Assembly (NCBI GenBank): GCA_045638465.1 | Contig: JAZUBK010000028.1 | Span: 50,751 to 114,750, forward strand | Origin: CAKVLS01 sp045638465 | Lineage (GTDB): Bacteria; Bacillota; Clostridia; Christensenellales; UBA1242 | Direction of reading: 5' to 3' | Length of the DNA stretch: 64,000 nucleotides | Shown: positions 42,589 through 50,610 of the stretch, one piece after another | Layout of the letters: the number at the start of each line of letters is the position of its first letter | Position numbering within the stretch: position 1 is the stretch's first letter | The notes under the pieces: model-generated | What the model was told of the DNA's origin: nothing | Seen by the model: only the letters and a program-made list of their open reading frames with translations | The model's database searches: none | Made by a program: the position numbers and the translations under genes

Positions 42589-42665
42589 GTACCACTAGCT
42601 CAGCTGGATAGAGCGTTGGTCTACGGAACCAAAGGTCGGGGGTTCGAACCCCTCGTGGTACACCA
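42589..42665 (+). tRNA. tRNA-Arg, anticodon ACG
   Basis: A 77-base cloverleaf. Acceptor GTACCAC/GTGGTAC; D-arm GCTC-AGCTGGATA-GAGC; anticodon stem TTGGT/ACCAA with loop CTACGGA, so the anticodon is ACG; T-arm GGGGG-TTCGAAC-CCCTC; discriminator A and encoded CCA. Position 34 A is normally edited to inosine, reading CGU, CGC and CGA. Confidence 0.97.
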
Positions 42666-42669
42666 CAAG

Positions 42670-42696
42670 ACAAAGCTTTTTTGCTTTGTTTTTTTA
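42670..42696 (+). terminator. Terminator of tRNA-Arg(ACG)
   Basis: ACAAAGC-TTTTTT-GCTTTGT followed by a T-run, five bases after the CCA end. Confidence 0.9.
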
Positions 42697-42760
42697 TATC
42701 AAATTTGTCATATAAAAAATGTAAAAATCAACGTTAAAAGATATGTTTAGTGAGGTGCTT

Positions 42761-43225
42761 ATGGAAGTTATTAGTGCTAGTGCAAAAGATTATCTTACCT
42801 TTAGGGAAACATCTAAAAAGTGTGATTACCTAGGCGTACATACCCCTTATAGTTATTGGGTTGTGTGCAATTTCTTTGGGGATAGTTGCTTTATGCTAAA
42901 AGACCAAGAAAACATAATCGGCACTATTATGACCGTGCACAATAAAGACACCTTGTTTGTTTGGCAAATAGGCGTCATAAAGGAATATAGAAGAAAAGGT
43001 TATTCGCAAATACTTTATGATGCAGCGCTAAACTTTGCCCGTCAAAATGGCCAAACAAAAATAGCAATGTCGGTTGACCCTGAAAACGAAGCTAGTTTGA
43101 AAGCGATTAACCGCTTTTGTAAGCGCAACAATTTGCTTTCTAAACAGGTAGGTTCTGTAGACATTGTACTTCCTGAAGAGGACTATGATGAATCTGAACT
43201 CTTGCTTGAAATCGCTATAGATTAG
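42761..43225 (+). CDS. GNAT acetyltransferase, EctA-like
   Basis: This 154-residue GNAT protein resembles L-2,4-diaminobutyrate acetyltransferases (EctA): TPYSYWVVCNFFGDSCFMLK near the N-terminus, FVWQIGVIKEYRRKGYSQIL as the acetyl-CoA loop, and MSVDPENEASLKAINRFCKR. No ectB or ectC is adjacent, so an ectoine role is doubtful; amine acetylation is the safer call. TGAGGTG before ATG 42761 sets the start against an earlier ATG at 42743 that lacks a ribosome binding site. Terminator at 43238-43273. Confidence 0.8.
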   Translation: MEVISASAKDYLTFRETSKKCDYLGVHTPYSYWVVCNFFGDSCFMLKDQENIIGTIMTVHNKDTLFVWQIGVIKEYRRKGYSQILYDAALNFARQNGQTKIAMSVDPENEASLKAINRFCKRNNLLSKQVGSVDIVLPEEDYDESELLLEIAID

Positions 43226-43237
43226 TGTTTATATTTT

Positions 43238-43273
43238 GCCCCGCTAGATTTTTCTTGCGGGGCATTTTTTTTT
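43238..43273 (+). terminator. Terminator of EctA-like GNAT gene
   Basis: GCCCCGC-(12)-GCGGGGC followed by ATTTTTTTTT. Confidence 0.93.
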
Positions 43274-43288
43274 ATTAATAATATTTTA

Positions 43289-43318
43289 TTGTGTGATATA
43301 CAAAAAATGTGTTATTAT
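43289..43318 (+). promoter_or_regulatory. Possible promoter of histidine phosphatase gene
   Basis: TTGTGT (43289-43294), an 18-base spacer ending TGT and TATTAT (43313-43318). Confidence 0.4.
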
Positions 43319-43408
43319 GTTTTTGTAAAATATTAAAAATAAGCGTTGGTAAAAAAAATGTAATTTAGATTTTTAACATACGTTCACACAACTAAAATGG
43401 GGATAACG

Positions 43409-43930
43409 ATGATTTATTTTGTAAGGCATGGCCAAACTGAATGGAATAAAATTGGAAAGATGCAGGGCCATATGGATATTAAGCTCAACGACGAAGGCAG
43501 AGCTCAAGCCAAGGTTGTTAAAGAAAAGTTGCAAGGTGTTGCTTTTGATAAAGTGTTTTCAAGTCCACTAAAAAGAGCGATAGAAACTGCACAGATAATT
43601 AACGGCCAAGATATCACAATAGACCAAAGACTCATCGAAAGATTTAATGGAGAGTTAGAAGGAAAACTAAAAAATGAGATTGCAGTTTATCCAGATTTTA
43701 ACGACCCAAATGACACGCGTTTTGGCATCGAATCGCTTGATAATTTTAGAGGTAGAATCAATAGTTTTCTAGACGATTTGACAAAAAGCTATAAAGGACA
43801 AAATATTTTGGTTGTGACTCACGCTGGAGTTTGCCTTTATGTTAGATGCTTTTTTGAAGGAGAGCCAAGTGGTAACCTTTACGAAAGTTACAAACTAAAT
43901 AATTGTGAATTTTTAAGCTACAAAAACTAG
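43409..43930 (+). CDS. Histidine phosphatase (phosphoglycerate mutase-like)
   Basis: This protein of 173 residues is a histidine-phosphatase superfamily member. MIYFVRHGQTEWNKIGKMQG holds the catalytic RHG, RFNGELEGK the acid residue, and VVTHAGVCLYVRC the second His. The cofactor-dependent mutases are longer (about 230-250 residues), so a phosphatase is more likely than a glycolytic mutase. GGGGAT five bases before ATG 43409 supports this start; an ATG four codons upstream (43397) has no ribosome binding site but cannot be excluded. Confidence 0.87.
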   Translation: MIYFVRHGQTEWNKIGKMQGHMDIKLNDEGRAQAKVVKEKLQGVAFDKVFSSPLKRAIETAQIINGQDITIDQRLIERFNGELEGKLKNEIAVYPDFNDPNDTRFGIESLDNFRGRINSFLDDLTKSYKGQNILVVTHAGVCLYVRCFFEGEPSGNLYESYKLNNCEFLSYKN

Positions 43931-43975
43931 CTAAAATGATAAAATTTGTACAAACTTCGTTTTGCTAGGTTTTGT

Positions 43976-44005
43976 TTGACAATACAAAGTTTTATATACT
44001 AAAAT
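43976..44005 (+). promoter_or_regulatory. Promoter of six-helix membrane protein gene
   Basis: TTGACA (43976-43981), an 18-base spacer and TAAAAT (44000-44005). Confidence 0.68.
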
Positions 44006-44030
44006 TATTTTATAAATAAGGAGATTTTTT

Positions 44031-44714
44031 ATGGGCGAATTTATGAATAATAACACTAAACAACTACGTTGGTACAACCGCAACTTTTACTGGGCAGGTA
44101 CAATACTTATCACCGCCGTTATTCTCTCAATTTATTTTATATTTAGAAGTGATGATATGTTTTCTCCTTCAGCGGCAGACACCCCTGCGATTTTGAGCTT
44201 TTTGAGAGGGCTTTATATTGCAATCATAGGCAGCCTTACTATGTACAATGGTTTCACGGTTATATTTTATACTTTGTCTATATTCTTCTCACTTCTTTAT
44301 ATCGAAAGGCGTATTGGAACTTTAGCAACTCTTCTTTTGGTTTTGAGTATTATATTTTCTGTACATCTTATTTCGGTGCAAGTTGTTGATACGGGTGCAA
44401 ACGGCTCTTATATGCTATCACCTCATATACTTGTGTATTCTTTGTTTGGGTTTGTTGTTTTTGACTTTTTCTGGTCTTTGCGCAAGTCTGTTAGAAATAC
44501 ACCAAATGTTGCCTTTGGACTTATTACAATTTTCTGTCTGTATATAGTTAATAGTTTCGTATATACACTTAGTAGCGTACCTGCATTTATGTTTTATCCT
44601 TATGAGTTGTTTGTACTTGGCTGGGGAACACAATTATTTATGCTAGGCGGAATATTTGCATCTATAATACATATTGCCGCAATACACGGCCAAAACATTA
44701 ATTATAATAGTTAA
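44031..44714 (+). CDS. Six-helix membrane protein, possibly rhomboid-like without catalytic Ser
   Basis: A 227-residue protein with about six membrane helices starting after MNNNTKQLRWYNRNFYW. The stretch FSLLYIERRIGTLATLLL resembles the segment after the second helix of rhomboid proteases (Glu-Arg-x-x-Gly), and TGANGSYMLSPHILVYSLFG sits where rhomboids have Gly-x-Ser, here with Asn in place of Ser. The rhomboid reading is weak and the catalytic His is not obvious, so no activity is claimed. AAGGAG precedes ATG 44031. Bidirectional terminator downstream. Confidence 0.6.
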   Translation: MGEFMNNNTKQLRWYNRNFYWAGTILITAVILSIYFIFRSDDMFSPSAADTPAILSFLRGLYIAIIGSLTMYNGFTVIFYTLSIFFSLLYIERRIGTLATLLLVLSIIFSVHLISVQVVDTGANGSYMLSPHILVYSLFGFVVFDFFWSLRKSVRNTPNVAFGLITIFCLYIVNSFVYTLSSVPAFMFYPYELFVLGWGTQLFMLGGIFASIIHIAAIHGQNINYNS

Positions 44715-44730
44715 AAAATATCAAAAAATA

Positions 44731-44762
44731 AAAAAACTACTAGGATAACCTAGTAGTTTTTT
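44731..44762. terminator. Bidirectional terminator, membrane protein and InlB-repeat genes
   Basis: AAACTACTAGG-ATAA-CCTAGTAGTTT with A- and T-runs either side. Confidence 0.92.
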
Positions 44763-44768
44763 TGATTT

Positions 44769-46667
44769 TTACACTGCTTCAAGATTGTCGTTTGTAAATG
44801 AGACATAAATTGTAATGTTGTTAGCTGGCATACTGAACTGAACATCAAAGTAAACTTTATCGGTAGTACCTTCTACTATATAATACATCCTGCCTTGTCT
44901 ATAACCTAGAAGTGGAACTGCTCTAACTATAATTTGTTCTCCATAGTATCCTGTACCGATATGTGTAGCTGAGCCACCAGAAGTGATTGGCGCCATAGTA
45001 ATTTGATATATTCTATTGCTTTCTGTATATTGCGCAGTGTATGTTGCATTTTGGGTTGCAACTGTAAGTGCTGGGCTCCATCCAGAAAATTCGTATTCTT
45101 TGTCTATTGTTGACTCTTTTGTTGGTGTTGCGCCGCTATAGCTTGGCATTGCACCAAAATCAAAAGAAGCTTGATACAATAATGTGTCATCATGGTTTAC
45201 AAATCTAATTGTATATTGACAAATAGTAAATTTTGCATAGAAAGTCAAATCACAAAGTTCATTTCCTTGGATAGATGTTTCTTTGTAGCCAGTAAAGGTT
45301 GGGTTTCTATACCATCCTTCAAAGTTGTAATGATCTTTTACAACGTTTGTTGGCAAGACAACTTCAAAGTCGCTTACTGAGTATTCTTCTGCATAGTTCT
45401 CATCTAAAATTACTCCGTCATAAGTAACATATGTAATAGTATAATTGATTAAAGAAAATTCTACTACAATTGTTATATGTCCACTAGGCATTGTGAATTG
45501 TTTAGATGTAAGTTGAATATGATTTGTTGGGTCGCTATTTAGATAATAATACATGTTGTCAAATTCATATCCTTGTTCTGCAGTGTAAGATACTTCAATA
45601 ATATCGCCTATATATGCCAGAGTTTTATTTGCTGACAATGTACCGCCTACTGGATCAACAGCAACTACGATATATTGTATTTTTTCAAAAACAGCATGAA
45701 TTAATACATCGCTTTCTGGCATTGTAAAACTTGTTGCTGTTTGGTCGATATCAACTCTTGTTTGTGTTTTTTCTATAGTATAATATAGTTCTTTTAGTTT
45801 CCAACCTTCCGCTGGAGTTACTACTAAGTTTTGTTGGGCTCCTACCATAGATACATCTGATTCTATATTAATAGTTCCAGAACCTGTAACTGTTCCTAAA
45901 TCTGTATGATAATATGCAAATAACCAGTGAGCATAAACTTTTATATTTGTTTTTGTTCCTTGGCTTATTGTAAACTCATCATCAGGTGTTCCAGAAGCGG
46001 TTGTAGAGTAACCTTTGAAAATATATCCTTCTTTGACAGGAGTAGGTAAAGTAAATGTAGGAGTAACAATAGTAAATGTTGATACTGGAGTTGTTGAGAA
46101 ACTACCTCCGTTAAGCTCATATATGATTGTATATTGGATTTCAACAATACTAATAAATATTGAGATATCCCTTGGTGGCATTATAAATTTGTTATTTTTA
46201 ATATCTATTCTTTCTAGTGTGCCTGACTCTATATAATACATTTCTGCTACACGGTAACCGTCTGGCAAAGCAATATTTATATCTACTTCTTCATTTGTAG
46301 AGGCTTTGTTTGCTATATTATAAATACCACTGTTTTGACTAGTAATTGTAAACTCTTTTGCTCTATATTGAGCGGTGTATTTTCCACTAGTACTTTTTGA
46401 TACTGTAAAAGTAAATACTCTACTAGTGCTAACTTCTTTTCCGTCTCTTAGCCATGATACAAATTCATAGCCTTCTTTTTCTTTTGCGGTAAGGGTAACG
46501 CCATCGCCTTCTTTATATTCGCCGTCCCCAGATAGAAGTTCAAGTATTTCTTCGTCGCCGTAAAATTCAACAACTAAAGGATCTTCTCTTAATAAGAAGT
46601 ACCAACCAGCAAAACCTGCTCCGCCAACAAGTATTATGCTGAAAAGAATAATAAGAAATTTTTTCAT
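44769..46667 (-). CDS. Surface protein with InlB B-type repeats
   Basis: This 632-residue protein has an N-terminal membrane anchor (KKFLIILFSIILVGGAGFAG, no lipobox Cys). It then carries about seven repeats of 65-80 residues: two clear InlB B-repeats (YELNGGSF...EGYIFKGYS and YDGVILDE...HYNFEGWYRNP) alternate with divergent ones that end in Ala-x-Phe/Tyr strands (KYTAQYRAKE, LTFYAKFT, ATYTAQYTE). InlB B-repeats are small beta modules in surface and adhesion proteins of Gram-positive bacteria. No sortase signal is seen. GGGAGG before ATG 46667 fixes the start over an upstream ATG at 46688. Likely works outside the cell. Confidence 0.87.
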   Translation of the reverse strand: MKKFLIILFSIILVGGAGFAGWYFLLREDPLVVEFYGDEEILELLSGDGEYKEGDGVTLTAKEKEGYEFVSWLRDGKEVSTSRVFTFTVSKSTSGKYTAQYRAKEFTITSQNSGIYNIANKASTNEEVDINIALPDGYRVAEMYYIESGTLERIDIKNNKFIMPPRDISIFISIVEIQYTIIYELNGGSFSTTPVSTFTIVTPTFTLPTPVKEGYIFKGYSTTASGTPDDEFTISQGTKTNIKVYAHWLFAYYHTDLGTVTGSGTINIESDVSMVGAQQNLVVTPAEGWKLKELYYTIEKTQTRVDIDQTATSFTMPESDVLIHAVFEKIQYIVVAVDPVGGTLSANKTLAYIGDIIEVSYTAEQGYEFDNMYYYLNSDPTNHIQLTSKQFTMPSGHITIVVEFSLINYTITYVTYDGVILDENYAEEYSVSDFEVVLPTNVVKDHYNFEGWYRNPTFTGYKETSIQGNELCDLTFYAKFTICQYTIRFVNHDDTLLYQASFDFGAMPSYSGATPTKESTIDKEYEFSGWSPALTVATQNATYTAQYTESNRIYQITMAPITSGGSATHIGTGYYGEQIIVRAVPLLGYRQGRMYYIVEGTTDKVYFDVQFSMPANNITIYVSFTNDNLEAV

Positions 46668-46698
46668 AAAACCTCCCTGATTTTTCATTTATACAGAC

Positions 46699-46726
46699 AT
46701 TATAACATTTTTGGATAAAAACTCAA
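46699..46726 (-). promoter_or_regulatory. Promoter of InlB-repeat protein gene
   Basis: TTGAGT (46721-46726), a 16-base spacer ending TGT and TATAAT (46699-46704) on the reverse strand. Confidence 0.72.
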
Positions 46727-46767
46727 ATAAATGTTATTTACAAATATAAATATTATCGTTTTATTTT

Positions 46768-49425
46768 CTATTCCCAGTTCGATACTTTATGTTTTTTGTT
46801 AATTTGTTTATAATTTAGAGTGATATAAGATTTTTTGCGGCAGTCTAGAATAAACTTTCTACCCTCTTCGTTACGGGTATATACTAGTAAAAATTTGCCA
46901 GTATGTTTTTGAAGTTCTTTATCAAACTCTTCGACATATTCTTTCTTTTGGCCGATGATAGTAGGACAAGCAAAAGAAACTCTTTCGTCTGGTTTTTTGA
47001 AGATATTTTGTCTGATTAAAATATATCTTGGATTTTCGATTGGAGAGAGAAGTTCGGTTATGGCGGTGTTGAAGATATTTTCTTCTCTTACGCTACCACC
47101 CATAAGCACAATTGTTATATCTTTTTTGTCATTTTCTTTGACTTTGATATAAGAATTGGTTTGGATAAGACCCATAAACTTGAGAGTATGAAGCACTGCT
47201 TTTGCAAGAGTTTTTATAGATCTTTTTGGCGATATATGAGAAACTATTTTATCGATAATTTTGCTTGAGTAAACTGCAAGAATAAATAATATTACTATAC
47301 CGCTAAGCATCATAATCCAATTTCCTGTACTCATAAAACCATCGTAAAAAATGTAACTTATAATCATCATAATACCAGTGACAAGTGCTTGGATAAGGGC
47401 ATTTTGTAGAGTAAAAGCTCTTACTCTTTTTTCTTTCGGAACGTCAGTTTCCAAAAATGTTCTTGCTGAGCCTGAAGTTTCATTTTGCCATGAATTTTTT
47501 GTTTGCTCTCTATTTTGAGCAATGGCCAAAGTTGTTTCGTTAATTTTATTTACATTTTTCTCGCTATATGGTGGTTTGATGTTGGTAAGTCTATCAATAC
47601 CACTTTCAATACCCTCTTTGGTATAATTTGGACCAACAAAACACTCAAATCTACGCTCAAGCATATCTAAATCACACGAAGAAACGCTAGAATATTGTTC
47701 GGTGCTTTTCTTTATTTTTCGGGCTATTAGTTTATCCTCTAAGATATATTCTGGCTCTACAGTGGCAAGGTGCCATATGTTAGATACTTTATTTGGGTTA
47801 TTCTTATCTATACGAATTGCCCTACCACGCATTTGGTTAGATAGCATAAAACTACCAACAAAACTTGCAAGGATCAAAGAGTTTATACAAGGAGAATCCC
47901 ACCCCTCGCCAAGTAGCGATTTTGTGCCGACTAAAATGTTAATTAAACCATCTTTAAAAATTCGGCTAACTATTTGGACCTTTTGTTTATTTCCGCCTTT
48001 GAAGTTAAACTCAGAGTAATTTGTTCCTGCAATTTCTTTGCAAGAAAATTCTTTTGAGGTCATTTTTTGAACATTTGAAAAATGTTCTTTTAGGGCGGTT
48101 GGAAGTATTACTAAACTTCCTGATAATACACCTATATTTGTCTTTGTGAATTTTCTACGCAAAGTTTCAAATATACTTACAACGCTTATGTTTGTTATTT
48201 CATTTTTTGTGCCGATATCTTTGATACTTTCTTTTTTGATATAGTCGGTAAGTATAAGCATACGCAATTCTTTACCTAGGGCTTTTATCTCACTATCTGC
48301 GATAATCTCTACACTGTCTAGTTTGCCCATAGAAGAATAAACTTGTTTTTTTAGTTTGTCATTTAAATCAAGCGCAACTTTGCCTTTTTCGATAAGAGAG
48401 TATTTTTTGAAGGTTGCGTTTATCTCGGCTTTTTCTTCTTCGGTTGTAAGGTCTGAAGATAGCAAAAAGTTAATAGCTCTCTCGCCATACAAAAGTGAAA
48501 ACTTAGGCAAATAGCCTTTGGTTGTAAGAATCTTTTTTAGTTTGCGTGGAACTTTGAGCTCTGCCTTTTGGAAAAGTACAAGAAGTGCTATTATTTCTTT
48601 GCTATTGGTATAAAGAAAGTCATAGTCGTCTTTTTTTATTTCCATTGTTCTTTGGTAAACCGATTGTAGAGTTTGGCTTGACAAAAATTCATTTAGGGCG
48701 TTATTTGCTCTTTCTTTGTAATCTTTGAAATTCTTTATTTCTTTTTCAGTTGGGAAATTTAGATATACAAAGTCTTGATGCGGACAAAGGGTGTTAGTTT
48801 TAACAAGTTCCGGAACGCCGATTTCTTCATCAATCTCGCCACAAATTGTTTGGTATCTTTGCCACTCTGTAGCACTCGCATCATATGGTGGAGTTGCTGT
48901 AAGAGATACAATCTTGATATCTTTATCAAGGCCTTTGATAAACATCTCAAGTGACTTTTGCCATTCATTTTGCAAATGGTGTGCCTCGTCTAAAGCAATG
49001 GTTTTAATTCCTTGCTCTTTAACTAGGTTAAATAGGTCTATGTTAGAATAATCTATTGTTTCGTCTTCGCTTTCCACTTTAATTTTATTTAGCGCAGAAT
49101 ACATCGCTTGGTATGTTATAGAATTAAGCAGGGCTAGTTTGTTTAGGTTAGAAGAATAATACTTTTCTAACTTTTCGCCTTCAGGAACAAAAAAGTCTCC
49201 AAATCTTTCACCCCATTGGTCACGTATTGTAACCGTTGGAGAAAAGATAAGACAAGGGCTATTTAGTCTACGTATAAGTTCAAGGCCAAGTATGGTTTTG
49301 CCGCTGCCAGGTGCAGCTACGACGTTAATTCGGCCGTCGTGCATATGGTTGTCTACAGTATCTAGTATTCTTTGTTGATAATCTCTAAAAGTTCCTTTGA
49401 ATACTATTCCTTCAAAATCTTTCAT
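46768..49425 (-). CDS. SF2 DEAH helicase with two C-terminal membrane helices
   Basis: This 885-residue protein has a complete SF2 core: a Q-like FRDYQQRI (14-21), Walker A APGSGKT at 38-44, DEAH at 146-149, SLTATPP at 174-180, LVGTKSLLGEGWDSP and motif VI QMRGRAIR, as in UvrB/RecG-type translocases. Between the RecA lobes is a large helical insert. Unusually, residues 676-695 and about 705-725 are two strongly hydrophobic helices, followed by a domain of about 160 residues that resembles a TIR/STING-like or nucleotide-fold strand pattern (ITIVLMGGSVREENIF...YILIRQ) without assigned family. It starts 12 bases after ispH with GGAG. A membrane-tethered nucleic-acid motor is the best description; an antiviral or DNA-uptake role is inference. 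Confidence 0.85.
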   Translation of the reverse strand: MKDFEGIVFKGTFRDYQQRILDTVDNHMHDGRINVVAAPGSGKTILGLELIRRLNSPCLIFSPTVTIRDQWGERFGDFFVPEGEKLEKYYSSNLNKLALLNSITYQAMYSALNKIKVESEDETIDYSNIDLFNLVKEQGIKTIALDEAHHLQNEWQKSLEMFIKGLDKDIKIVSLTATPPYDASATEWQRYQTICGEIDEEIGVPELVKTNTLCPHQDFVYLNFPTEKEIKNFKDYKERANNALNEFLSSQTLQSVYQRTMEIKKDDYDFLYTNSKEIIALLVLFQKAELKVPRKLKKILTTKGYLPKFSLLYGERAINFLLSSDLTTEEEKAEINATFKKYSLIEKGKVALDLNDKLKKQVYSSMGKLDSVEIIADSEIKALGKELRMLILTDYIKKESIKDIGTKNEITNISVVSIFETLRRKFTKTNIGVLSGSLVILPTALKEHFSNVQKMTSKEFSCKEIAGTNYSEFNFKGGNKQKVQIVSRIFKDGLINILVGTKSLLGEGWDSPCINSLILASFVGSFMLSNQMRGRAIRIDKNNPNKVSNIWHLATVEPEYILEDKLIARKIKKSTEQYSSVSSCDLDMLERRFECFVGPNYTKEGIESGIDRLTNIKPPYSEKNVNKINETTLAIAQNREQTKNSWQNETSGSARTFLETDVPKEKRVRAFTLQNALIQALVTGIMMIISYIFYDGFMSTGNWIMMLSGIVILFILAVYSSKIIDKIVSHISPKRSIKTLAKAVLHTLKFMGLIQTNSYIKVKENDKKDITIVLMGGSVREENIFNTAITELLSPIENPRYILIRQNIFKKPDERVSFACPTIIGQKKEYVEEFDKELQKHTGKFLLVYTRNEEGRKFILDCRKKSYITLNYKQINKKHKVSNWE

Positions 49426-49437
49426 TTCTTCTCCGTT

Positions 49438-50319
49438 TTATTTGTTAAAATCTCTTTCTATTACTTTCTTTAGTGATAGCAATTCTTCTCTCATAGTAGA
49501 AGCACCTGCAGTAAGGCCTATAATGGAGTCTTTGGTTATGTTTATACCAGCGTTTTTTAGAGCATCTTTATAACTGTATATGTCTTCGATAAATATACTA
49601 GGACATACGGTTGATAAATTGTTATATAGCTCTTTTGTATTGCTTGAGTTTTTGCCTCCAACTACTATCATTACATCAACGCTTTTTGCAAGGTCAAGAG
49701 ATGATTTGTTTATTTCTCTTTGGGCGGTGCACATTGATTTGTTGATCATTATTTCGCAGTTATTTTGCTTTGCTATCTTTTCTATCTTGTCTGTTAAAAT
49801 CTCTGCTAGGCTTATGTTAAAAGTTGTTTGGCAGATAAGATAGAGTTTTTTGTTTTTTATGTCGTTTAGTTTTGTAAGGTCACTTTCGTCTTGAATTAAA
49901 ATAGATGATTGTGCCCAACCTATAGTTCCCTCTACTTCAGGGTGTATTTTTTCTTTATATTTACCAAGAATAATTATTTCGTAGCCTTTGAGCGAATACT
50001 CTTTTACCTTATTGTGTATATTCTCTACATTGGGGCAAGTGCAATCAAGGTAGGGTACACCTTTTTTGTTTAAGATATCATAAGTGCTAGGTGGCTCACC
50101 GTGGCCTCTTATTATTGCTATAGAGTCTTGAGTTAATTTATCGATATCATTTTCGGTTCGGGCTCCTAGTGCTAGTAAAAAGTTGTTTGTGTTTTTGTTG
50201 TGCACTATTTCTTTGAATATTGTAACGTTTTTACCATCGTTTATGGTGTCGATTACCCTATTTATTGCCCTTCGGCAGCCTGAACATAGGCCGCATATTT
50301 CTGCTATTTTTATTTCCAT
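49438..50319 (-). CDS. ispH: 4-hydroxy-3-methylbut-2-enyl diphosphate reductase
   Basis: This 293-residue protein keeps the IspH ligands and active-site residues: the iron-sulfur Cys at 12 (ICGLCSGCRRA), at 93 or 95 (LDCTCPN) and at 197 (KSMCTAQRE), His40 (EIVHNKN), His73 (IRGHGEPP), Glu130 in HPEVEGT, Thr in QTTFN, Ser-x-Asn in KNSSNTKEL and Ser in AGAST. Several motifs differ from the common ones (GFCFGV, AHGV), so it is a divergent member. It makes IPP and DMAPP in the last MEP step. The -10 ends six bases before the ATG and no ribosome binding site is seen, so its mRNA looks leaderless. It heads an operon with the helicase. Confidence 0.9.
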   Translation of the reverse strand: MEIKIAEICGLCSGCRRAINRVIDTINDGKNVTIFKEIVHNKNTNNFLLALGARTENDIDKLTQDSIAIIRGHGEPPSTYDILNKKGVPYLDCTCPNVENIHNKVKEYSLKGYEIIILGKYKEKIHPEVEGTIGWAQSSILIQDESDLTKLNDIKNKKLYLICQTTFNISLAEILTDKIEKIAKQNNCEIMINKSMCTAQREINKSSLDLAKSVDVMIVVGGKNSSNTKELYNNLSTVCPSIFIEDIYSYKDALKNAGINITKDSIIGLTAGASTMREELLSLKKVIERDFNK

Positions 50320-50325
50320 AGTTAT

Positions 50326-50353
50326 ATCATATCAAATATTTTTGTTTTTGCAA
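50326..50353 (-). promoter_or_regulatory. Promoter of ispH-helicase operon, predicted leaderless
   Basis: TTGCAA (50348-50353), a 16-base spacer ending TGA and TATGAT (50326-50331) on the reverse strand, then ATAACT and the ATG. Confidence 0.68.
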
Positions 50354-50442
50354 ATTAAAAAGATAAAGGCTGTTTTTTGCGCTATGATTTTTTACTTTTT
50401 TTAAGCATTTTGTGGGCAATATATTTGCTAAAATAAAAAAAA

Positions 50443-50465
50443 CACCTGCGGTATAGCAAGTGCTT
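50443..50465 (-). terminator. Terminator downstream of TPR-like gene
   Basis: CACTTGC-TATACC-GCAGGTG on the reverse strand (one G-T pair) followed by eight T. Confidence 0.82.
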
Positions 50466-50474
50466 TTTATATAT

Positions 50475-50591
50475 TCATTTAATAAAGAAGTTTAGATACT
50501 TTTTGTTTTCTTTACTAATAACAAAACCTATTGTTATGGTTAAAATTAATGTTATTGCAAAAGGAATGGTTGTCCATAAACAATACAACAA
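50475..50591 (-). CDS. Possible 38-residue membrane peptide, uncertain
   Basis: Between the TPR-like stop and its terminator, the reverse strand has an open frame reading LLYCLWTTIPFAITLILTIT, then GFVISKENKKYLNFFIK and TGA. The hydrophobic core followed by a lysine-rich tail looks like a membrane helix, and the position just before the terminator means it is transcribed. But only TTG codons are available as starts, no Shine-Dalgarno is seen, and an in-frame stop lies four codons upstream. It may be a remnant or chance. Confidence 0.25.
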   Translation of the reverse strand: MLYCLWTTIPFAITLILTITIGFVISKENKKYLNFFIK

Positions 50592-50610
50592 GTATAAACA
50601 TCAAATAGTG

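Noticed and set aside
42743..42761. Upstream ATG of the EctA-like gene
   Set aside because: It has no ribosome binding site, whereas TGAGGTG precedes ATG 42761.
43397..43409. Upstream ATG of the histidine phosphatase
   Set aside because: The GGGGAT between the two ATGs fits a ribosome binding site for the second; left as the less likely start.
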